Below the pieces are notes generated by a model. The model ran no database searches and had not been told where the DNA came from. It worked only from the letters and a program-made list of their open reading frames with translations. The translations under genes and the position numbers were made by a program. From an uncultured Prevotella sp. (GTDB lineage Bacteria; Bacteroidota; Bacteroidia; Bacteroidales; Bacteroidaceae), in the NCBI GenBank assembly GCA_937898715.1, contig CALEKA010000005.1, positions 1 to 64,000 on the forward strand: 64,000 bases of DNA, in the 5' to 3' direction. Shown piece after piece: positions 58,306 through 64,000 of this stretch (position 1 is the stretch's first letter; every line of letters begins with the position of its first letter).

Positions 58306-60183
58306 TTAGCGTCCCATCAAAACGAGTAGTACGCTGATATCGCTTGGTGAAACGCCAGGTATTCGCTCAGCCTGTGCCAGCGTCTCGGGGTCGATGGTTG
58401 TGAGTTTCTGTCGGGCCTCGGTGCTGAGCTGCGTTATGCTATTATAGTCGAAGTGACCGCGTATTTTGATATTTTCGAGTCGTTGCATTTTTTCTGCCAT
58501 AGCACGTTCGCGAGCGATGTAGCCATGGTATTTCATTTCTATCTCGGCAGCTTCAATCGTTTCCTCAGCATCCGATGAAATCGTAGAAAGTCTTTCTTTG
58601 AAGTCGGTCAGATGGTCGGCGAGCACAGAGAGCGAGATCTGCGGACGATTGATTAAGTCGAAGAGTTTGCAGCCTCTCTGAAGCGGAGTCGTACCGAGCT
58701 GCTCGAGCAATGCGTTTATTTGCGCTGGTTTGATCGGGTAAGACTGACAATAACGGATGATTTCGTCGATATTCTTTTTTTTCGCGTGGAATCGTCGAGA
58801 ACGTTCCTCCGAAGCCAATCCGAACTTCTCTGCATAAGGTGTGAGGCGCACGTCGGCATTGTCCTGTCGGAGCAAGATGCGATATTCTGCTCTTGATGTA
58901 AACATACGGTAGGGTTCATCCACACCTTTCGTTACGAGGTCGTCGATCAATACTCCGATATAGCCTTCGTCGCGGTGAAGCGTGAAGGGATCGCTACCGC
59001 TGCATTTCAGCGCAGCGTTGATGCCCGCCATGAGTCCCTGACCGCCAGCTTCCTCGTAGCCCGTAGTGCCATTTACTTGTCCTGCAAAGAAGAGTCCGTC
59101 AACCTTCTTCGTTTCCAGCGAGTGGTGAAGTTGGGTGGGATCGAAGAAATCGTACTCTATAGCGTAGCCCGGGCGGTACACCACGATGTCGCGGAAGCAA
59201 GGAATCTTCTTCAGCGCTTCTATCTGTACGTTCATCGGCAGACTTGACGAGAATCCGTTTAAGTAGAGTTCGTTGGTCTCTACGCCTTCGGGCTCCAAGA
59301 AGAGAGGGTGATGGTCACGATCGGGGAAGGTGACGAGTTTGGTTTCGATGCTGGGGCAGTAACGAGGACCGATGCTCTTAATCTGCCCATTGTAGAGCGG
59401 AGAATCGGCGAGTCCCGAACGCAATGTTTCGTGTACGGCGGCGTTGGTGTTGGTTGTCCAGCACGGAAGTTGGGGTAGGGGGCGCATCGGGCTGATGTAG
59501 GAGAACCGGTGAAAATCTGTCTCGCCTGGCTGAATCTCCATTTCATCGAGGTGAACAGAACGCTTGTCTATACGGACGGGGGTGCCTGTCTTCATGCGAG
59601 CCGAACGGATGCCCAGATTGTTGATGCTCTCTGTAAGGAAGTTGGCTGCGGGTTCGGCACAGCGTCCGCCAGCCACCTGTTTCCGCCCGATGTGCATGAG
59701 GCCTCTGAGGAAGGTGCCCGCGGTGACTACTACGGCGCGAGCCAGCAGCGTGGCTCCCCAAATGGTACGAACACCTGTTACGGTGCTGCCCTCGGTGAGA
59801 ATTTCAGTAGCCTCGTCTTGCCAAATGTAGAGGTTGGGTGTATTTTCGAGGCGCAAGCGCCATTCTGTGATGAAGCGAGCTCGGTCGCACTGTGCACGGG
59901 GACTCCACATGGCGGGTCCTTTTGATCGGTTGAGCATGCGGAACTGAATAGCGGTGGCGTCGGTCACTTCGCCCATTTGTCCGCCGAGTGCATCGATCTC
60001 TCGCACAATTTGGCCTTTTGCAATACCGCCCACGGCAGGATTGCAGCTCATCTGTGCTATTTTGTTCATGTCCATCGTGACCAGACAGGTCTTAGCTCCC
60101 ATGCGAGCAGCAGTGCTTGCAGCTTCACATCCAGCATGGCCTGCGCCAATCACGACGACGTCGTAGTGAAAAATAGTGTCCAT
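58306..60183 (-). CDS. mnmG: tRNA uridine-34 carboxymethylaminomethyl-modifying enzyme MnmG, 625 aa
   Basis: With MnmE it puts the carboxymethylaminomethyl group on the wobble uridine of several tRNAs. The FAD fold is 'DVVVIGAGHAGCEAASTAAR' (residues about 8-27). Family signatures include 'MSCNPAVGGIAKGQIVREID', 'GLMHIGRKQVAGGRCAEPAA' and 'EAGGQGLMAGINAALK'. The C-terminal MnmE-contact helical region ends 'EAEIEMKYHGYIARER'. The length is right. mnmG (gidA) often lies near the origin of replication, which agrees with the two parS-like sites close by. It reads in the same direction as apt, 198 bp upstream of it. Confidence 0.96.
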   Translation of the reverse strand: MDTIFHYDVVVIGAGHAGCEAASTAARMGAKTCLVTMDMNKIAQMSCNPAVGGIAKGQIVREIDALGGQMGEVTDATAIQFRMLNRSKGPAMWSPRAQCDRARFITEWRLRLENTPNLYIWQDEATEILTEGSTVTGVRTIWGATLLARAVVVTAGTFLRGLMHIGRKQVAGGRCAEPAANFLTESINNLGIRSARMKTGTPVRIDKRSVHLDEMEIQPGETDFHRFSYISPMRPLPQLPCWTTNTNAAVHETLRSGLADSPLYNGQIKSIGPRYCPSIETKLVTFPDRDHHPLFLEPEGVETNELYLNGFSSSLPMNVQIEALKKIPCFRDIVVYRPGYAIEYDFFDPTQLHHSLETKKVDGLFFAGQVNGTTGYEEAGGQGLMAGINAALKCSGSDPFTLHRDEGYIGVLIDDLVTKGVDEPYRMFTSRAEYRILLRQDNADVRLTPYAEKFGLASEERSRRFHAKKKNIDEIIRYCQSYPIKPAQINALLEQLGTTPLQRGCKLFDLINRPQISLSVLADHLTDFKERLSTISSDAEETIEAAEIEMKYHGYIARERAMAEKMQRLENIKIRGHFDYNSITQLSTEARQKLTTIDPETLAQAERIPGVSPSDISVLLVLMGR

Positions 60184-60309
60184 TTACGCGATTTGTATTG
60201 ATGCTACAAAAGTACAAGTTTTTATTTGCTTTTCACTTGCCTCGCACTAACTTTTGTTCCACTGGTAAAGCTGCGGTTCGGAAGAATCAACGAAAAAACA
60301 AGTTTTTTC

Positions 60310-60341
60310 CTTGCTTCTTCACTCACCTTGCACTACCTTTG
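60310..60341 (+). promoter_or_regulatory. Promoter of the DUF2851 gene
   Basis: CTTG (60310-60313), 20 bp, TACCTTTG (60334-60341), 27 bp before the start. It shares CTTGCACTACCTTTG with the promoter at 36083-36114. Confidence 0.7.
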
Positions 60342-60367
60342 TAGGCTAATCTTAACGCAACTCTAAT

Positions 60368-61651
60368 ATGGAATACTTGGTCCATTACGTGTGGCAACAC
60401 CGGATATATGGCTCTACTCCTTTATTTACGCAAGACGGCGAGAGTATAGAGGTGATCGACCCCGGTGTGCACAATCTGCTTAATTCTGGTCCCGATTTTT
60501 TCAATGCTAAGGTAAAAATCGGTGGCATGTTGTGGGTTGGTAATGTAGAGGTGCATACGCGCGCTTCAGATTGGTATCGACACCACCACGAGACGGATGC
60601 GGCTTATAATAACGTGATTCTGCACGTGGTGGAAACTGCCGATGCAGAAGTGAAGACTGCCGATGGTAAGCGTTTGCCCCAAGTGGAGCTGCAAGTGCCA
60701 GCGCAGCTGCGCCAAAATTATGAAGAGTTGCTTAATGAAGAGACCTACCCGCCCTGCTATCGCATCATTCCGCATATCGAAGCACTGACCGTGCATAGCT
60801 GGATGAGTCGCCTCACGGTGGAAAGGCTTGAAAGTAAGACAGAGCGCATCGAGGGCTACTTGAAGCAGACGGGTGGTGACTGGGAGCGTGCTTTCTTCGT
60901 TACCTTAGCTCGCAATTTCGGCTTTGGCACCAATGCGCAAGCTTTCGAGCTATGGGCGCAAACGATCGATCCCCAAGCGGTGTGCAAACATCGTGATGAC
61001 GTGTTTCAAATAGAAGCCTTCTTTATGGGCCAGGCGGGGTTGCTCTCCGACGAATTGGTCAAGGCAGAGCGCCGCGACAGTTATTATATGAAGCTCAAAT
61101 CGGAGTATGCATTCCTTCAGCATAAGTTCGGACTCACACCGATGGATGCACGGATGTGGAAGTTTGGGCGGTTACGTCCGCAAAACTTTCCCCACGTAAG
61201 GCTTTCGCAGTTGGCGCGCATTTATTCGGAGCGAAAAGCCGATTTCTCTCGTTTGTTAGAGTGCTCATCAATCGATGCGCTGCGAGGCCTGTTCAGAATC
61301 GGCGTGACCGATTATTGGCGCTCCCACTATGCGTTTGGTGAAGAGAGCCGCGAGTCGGACAAGGTGCTACAGAGCGCTTCGCTCAACCTTGTCATCATCA
61401 ATACCGCTTCACCCTTATTCTTTGCTTATGGTCGTCAGCGTATGGACGAGGATATGGCCGAGCGTGCGTTCTCGCTCTTAGAGCAACTTCCCGCTGAGCA
61501 CAATTACATTACGCGCTGCTGGCAGCGAGCAGGCCTCGACGTAGCTCATGCTGCCGACAGCCAAGCACTCATTCAGCTCCGTCAGAACTACTGCGACCGC
61601 AAGGATTGTCTTCGTTGCCGCTTTGGTGCGGAATATCTTCGAGCGCGATAG
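60368..61651 (+). CDS. DUF2851 family protein, 427 aa
   Basis: The start MEYLVHYVWQHRIYGSTPLF and the motifs 'DPGVHNLLNSGPDFFNAKVK', 'WVGNVEVHTRASDWYRHHHE' and 'YNNVILHVVETADAEV' define DUF2851, a Bacteroidetes family. The pattern of an acidic-glycine-PDF stretch followed by 'G.VE.H...DW' recalls a nuclease-like (PD-(D/E)XK) active site with E and H, but no activity is established. The C-terminus has a Cys pair, 'CDRKDCLRCRFG', which could bind a metal. It has its own promoter. There is no membrane segment or signal peptide, so it is cytosolic. The family is widely kept in Bacteroidales, so the role is probably a core one. Confidence 0.85.
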   Translation: MEYLVHYVWQHRIYGSTPLFTQDGESIEVIDPGVHNLLNSGPDFFNAKVKIGGMLWVGNVEVHTRASDWYRHHHETDAAYNNVILHVVETADAEVKTADGKRLPQVELQVPAQLRQNYEELLNEETYPPCYRIIPHIEALTVHSWMSRLTVERLESKTERIEGYLKQTGGDWERAFFVTLARNFGFGTNAQAFELWAQTIDPQAVCKHRDDVFQIEAFFMGQAGLLSDELVKAERRDSYYMKLKSEYAFLQHKFGLTPMDARMWKFGRLRPQNFPHVRLSQLARIYSERKADFSRLLECSSIDALRGLFRIGVTDYWRSHYAFGEESRESDKVLQSASLNLVIINTASPLFFAYGRQRMDEDMAERAFSLLEQLPAEHNYITRCWQRAGLDVAHAADSQALIQLRQNYCDRKDCLRCRFGAEYLRAR

Positions 61652-61691
61652 CCCTTCTCTGGTCTTTTGGCAGCCATACACTCCGCCCCCG

Positions 61692-61717
61692 CCGACCTTT
61701 TTATAGAAAAAAGTCGG
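61692..61717 (+). terminator. Hairpin after the DUF2851 gene
   Basis: CCGACCTTTTT and AAAAAAGTCGG pair around TATAG (61692-61717, one bulge). It lies about 40 bp after the stop and may work as a short terminator. Confidence 0.45.
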
Positions 61718-61766
61718 TGTGCAACATCCTCCATATAATCATTCTCTCCAACATCCCTTTCCTATT

Positions 61767-62165
61767 TTGAACTACATCTTCTCTTTAAACTTCAAGGTGC
61801 GCGATTATGAGTGCGACCTTCAGGGCATTGTCAACAATGCCAACTATCAACACTATACGGAGCATACCCGCCACGAATTTCTTCGTTCGCGTGGTGTGAG
61901 TTTTGCCGAACTCCACGAGCGCGGTATCGATGCCGTTGTGGCCCGTATGCAGCTCAACTTCAAGACCCCCCTCCGCAGTGGCGACGAATTCGTGTCGAAA
62001 CTTGCGCTGAAGAAAGAGGGCATAAAGTACGTCTTCGTGCAAGACATCTATCGCCTTCCCGACCTAAAGCCCGCTTTTAAGTCGACCGTAGAAGCTGTGT
62101 GCCTCGTCAACGGTAAGTTGAGCGATTGCGATGAACTTAATCAAGTGTTCTTCTCAGAAGAATAA
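61767..62165 (+). CDS. Acyl-CoA thioesterase of the 4HBT hot-dog family, 132 aa
   Basis: The frame is open from a GTG at 61719, but those 16 residues (QHPPYNHSLQHPFPI) look unlike the family. A TTG at 61767 gives (M/L)NYIFSLNFKVRDYECDLQG, the usual start, so I prefer it. The active-site region is 'DYECDLQGIVNNANYQHYTE', with the Asp and Asn of 4-hydroxybenzoyl-CoA thioesterase relatives, and 'HTRHEFLRSRG' follows. The enzyme hydrolyses a CoA or ACP thioester; the chain is unknown. It sits between DUF2851 and dprA, with short gaps, on the same strand. Confidence 0.85.
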   Translation: MNYIFSLNFKVRDYECDLQGIVNNANYQHYTEHTRHEFLRSRGVSFAELHERGIDAVVARMQLNFKTPLRSGDEFVSKLALKKEGIKYVFVQDIYRLPDLKPAFKSTVEAVCLVNGKLSDCDELNQVFFSEE

Positions 62166-62237
62166 CACAGCGCGCTTTCACTCACCATCCCCTCCTCTCT
62201 CTTCTCTCTCTCGTACATTCGCCAAACCCCATACTCC

Positions 62238-63329
62238 ATGTCCGACGAAGCTCTTTCATCCCTTATCCTATTGCGCTTGCAAGGTCTGACGCAAGTGCAG
62301 GCGTTGGCTACCATTCGTCATTACGGCTCAGCGGTGGCAGCACTCACAGACCCTCATCCTGCTGATCCCCATTGGAATGCCCTTCTTCACGACCAATCGG
62401 GGCTTCATGCTGCTCGTGAATGTGCGCTTCGCGAAATAGAGTTTTGTCAAGAACATCGCATAGAAGTCATTCCCTACAGTAGCGAGCACTACCCCCTGCG
62501 CTTGCGCCAAGTGAAGGATGCCCCCATCGCCCTGTTCTATCGAGGCACAACCTCGCTCAATCACACCCACACCATCAGCGTGGTGGGCACACGCCGCATC
62601 ACGGAATATGGTAAGCAAATGTGCAGTTCGTTGATTCGCGAACTGAACAGAATGCTTCCTAACGCTCTGATTGTCAGCGGTTTAGCATACGGAGTGGACA
62701 TCCATACGCACCGTGCCTGCTTGAGCAATGGGCTCGACACCGTAGGCGTGTTGGCACACGGGCTCGACCGCATCTATCCGCGCCGTCACGAGAAGGAGGC
62801 TCGCGAGATGCTCTCCCATGGCGGACTGCTCACGGAGTACTTCACAGGCACCGTTCCCGACAAGGGAAACTTCGTGCGTCGCAACCGCATTGTGGCGGGC
62901 ATGTCGGCCGTAACGTTAGTCATCGAGAGTGCCGACCATGGAGGTTCGCTCATAACGGCTCGGTTGGCGAGCGACTTAGGACGTGAGGTAATGGCCGTTC
63001 CAGGGCGCGTCACCGATGAATATTCGGCAGGATGCAATCATCTGATCAATCACAAGAAAGCCTCCTTAGTCACCTCCGCCGCCGACATTCTGCGCATCAT
63101 GGAGTGGGAGAGTGCTCCCGTGGAAGGAGAGGAGGCCCAACTCTTCCCCACGCTCACCCCCGACCAAGAGCGCATACTCGATCTTGTGCCCAAAAGCGAA
63201 GGTATCAAGGTCGATCAAATCGCTTCGCAACTTGGCATGACTTCCACCCGCGTGTCGAACCTCCTGTTCGATCTTGAAGACTTCGACCTCGTGGTGCGTC
63301 TTCCCGGCAACGCCGTGCGCAAAGCGTAA
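62238..63329 (+). CDS. dprA: DNA-processing protein DprA, 363 aa
   Basis: DprA binds incoming single-stranded DNA and loads RecA during natural transformation. The Rossmann-like core is at residues about 105-300: 'ISVVGTRRITEYGKQMCSSL', 'NALIVSGLAYGVDIHTHRAC', 'GLLTEYFTGTVPDKGNFVRR' and 'SAVTLVIESADHGGSLITAR'. An N-terminal helix-hairpin-like part ('LLRLQGLTQVQALATIRHYG') and a C-terminal winged helix ('KVDQIASQLGMTSTRVSNLL') complete the usual three-part form. The gene is intact, so DNA uptake in this organism is possible; other competence genes are not in the window. Confidence 0.94.
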   Translation: MSDEALSSLILLRLQGLTQVQALATIRHYGSAVAALTDPHPADPHWNALLHDQSGLHAARECALREIEFCQEHRIEVIPYSSEHYPLRLRQVKDAPIALFYRGTTSLNHTHTISVVGTRRITEYGKQMCSSLIRELNRMLPNALIVSGLAYGVDIHTHRACLSNGLDTVGVLAHGLDRIYPRRHEKEAREMLSHGGLLTEYFTGTVPDKGNFVRRNRIVAGMSAVTLVIESADHGGSLITARLASDLGREVMAVPGRVTDEYSAGCNHLINHKKASLVTSAADILRIMEWESAPVEGEEAQLFPTLTPDQERILDLVPKSEGIKVDQIASQLGMTSTRVSNLLFDLEDFDLVVRLPGNAVRKA

Positions 63330-63419
63330 ACGTGCTGGCGGGCTAATGGTGAAAATTGATGGTGAAGGTTAACGATGAAAATTAACGGAGAAGGTCAGTA
63401 AATAAGTTGCCGAAGGAAA

Positions 63420-63487
63420 AATTAATCTCCAATTAATGTCCCATTAATGGTCATTAATGTTCAGAAAATCGCGCGAAGCGCAAAACC
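63420..63487 (+). repeat. Single ATTAAT-rich intergenic repeat
   Basis: Four ATTAAT motifs (AATTAATCTCCAATTAATGT, CCCATTAATGGTCATTAATG) lead to TTCAGAAAATCGCGCGAAGC, the same layout as half of a 200-bp unit at 13471. The remainder of 63330-63543 has no gene. Confidence 0.65.
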
Positions 63488-63543
63488 TTCCCGTCCGTCT
63501 TCCCATCCGCCTCCCCCTCCACCGCCACAAAAGCTTGTAAAAC

Positions 63544-63575
63544 TTTGGGTAAACCGAAGCTTTCGCTTAAATTTG
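63544..63575 (+). promoter_or_regulatory. Promoter of the GH2 gene
   Basis: TTTG (63544-63547), 20 bp, TAAATTTG (63568-63575), 36 bp before the start codon: a full match to the Bacteroidetes consensus. Confidence 0.7.
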
Positions 63576-63611
63576 TAGCCAAAACACAAATCTCGCACAC
63601 AAAACACTTTT

Positions 63612-64000
63612 ATGTATATGCACAAGAAAACTACCGCTGCCCTGCTCGCAGCCCTCCTCTCGTCGCCCATGTGGGCACAGGTGGCTCCGCTGGGTGGCTT
63701 CTATTATGGCCAAATGCCAAGCCCCACAGGGTGGGAATGGCAGAGTCCCGACTCTGTGGCCTACAACAAGCAGCAGCCTCATGCATGGTTCTTTTCCTTC
63801 GAGGGCGTAGACCAGGCTCGCAAGGTGCTCCCCGAGAATAGCTCTCTCTGGCAGAGCCTCGACGGTCAGTGGAAGTTCCACTGGGCAAAAAATCCCAGTG
63901 AGCGTCCTGCCGACTTCTACAAGCCCGCGTTCGACGTTTCGGGATGGGACGAGATACAAGTGCCCATGTCGTGGAACATGGCAGGTCGTCAAACCGATGG
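63612..64000 (+). CDS. Glycoside hydrolase family 2 beta-galactosidase-like protein, N-terminal part
   Basis: The frame starts at ATG 63612 (MYMHKKTTAALLAALLSSPM; a second ATG is at 63618) and stays open to the window end, so the gene is cut. A signal peptide ends near 'MWAQ'. Residues about 45-130 carry the N-terminal sugar-binding domain of LacZ-type GH2 enzymes: 'YNKQQPHAWFFSF', 'LDGQWKFHWAKNPSERPADF', 'WDEIQVPMSWNMAGRQTD'. The catalytic part lies beyond the window. A secreted GH2 enzyme would take galactose or related sugars from plant or host glycans. It has its own consensus promoter, 60 bp after the ATTAAT repeat region. Confidence 0.88.
   Translation, partial: MYMHKKTTAALLAALLSSPMWAQVAPLGGFYYGQMPSPTGWEWQSPDSVAYNKQQPHAWFFSFEGVDQARKVLPENSSLWQSLDGQWKFHWAKNPSERPADFYKPAFDVSGWDEIQVPMSWNMAGRQTD

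Overview
The window looks like a chromosomal segment from a Bacteroidales bacterium, most likely Prevotellaceae. The evidence is BspA-type leucine-rich surface proteins ending in 'G(V/I)YI(V/I)NG(K/R)KVVVK' tails, Bacteroidetes promoters (TTTG or CTTG, 19-21 bp, TAnnTTTG), Bacteroidetes-only families (DUF4249, DUF4491, DUF2851, HU-like proteins with extra domains), a b-type fumarate reductase operon and a TonB receptor/DUF4249 pair. No rRNA, tRNA, CRISPR array, intact transposase or prophage was seen.

Layout. 1-14.5 kb is accessory and visibly AT-richer. It holds two very large BspA-like proteins (the first cut by the window edge), a small downstream peptide gene, a MITE-like palindrome with a target duplication, a frameshifted gene of unknown function, a DUF2971 gene, a broken AbiD/AbiF-type gene, an HU-like gene with duplicated operator-like repeats, a 22-bp tandem array and five exact 200-bp tandem units that are themselves palindromic. 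14.5-26.7 kb is housekeeping: nhaD and dsbD, then divergent metG and gltX, then a lipopolysaccharide-type block (waaA, two glycosyltransferases) and recX. 26.7-27.4 kb is a mosaic of intergenic repeats. 27.5-31.1 kb is frdCAB. 31.4-36.1 kb encodes cell-envelope proteins: a lipoprotein, a TonB-dependent receptor and its DUF4249 partner. 36.2-43 kb carries an Lrp/AsnC regulator, a DUF4491 membrane protein, a C26-M19 peptidase fusion, an M28-type lipoprotein, sufE, an Ala-rich lipoprotein and an acetyl-CoA hydrolase/transferase. 43-43.9 kb is a second copy of the repeat mosaic. 43.9-60.2 kb is mostly on the minus strand: DUF3108, an Ig-like lipoprotein, GH3, a PfkB kinase, polA, then (after one plus-strand prenyl synthase) deoC, a MazG-like gene, dtd, uvrC, apt and mnmG. 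60.3-64 kb holds DUF2851, a thioesterase, dprA and the start of a GH2 beta-galactosidase.

How it works together. The core genes describe an anaerobe or microaerophile that respires fumarate, makes an LPS core, salvages nucleotides and repairs DNA. DNA handling is well represented (polA, uvrC, dprA, recX, HU), and two near-perfect parS-like sites lie in polA and upstream of apt, which suggests an origin-proximal position. The most unusual content is non-coding: at least six families of dispersed or tandem intergenic repeats. Four arrays share an exact 22-bp period, and two mosaics about 16 kb apart carry the same modules in the same order.
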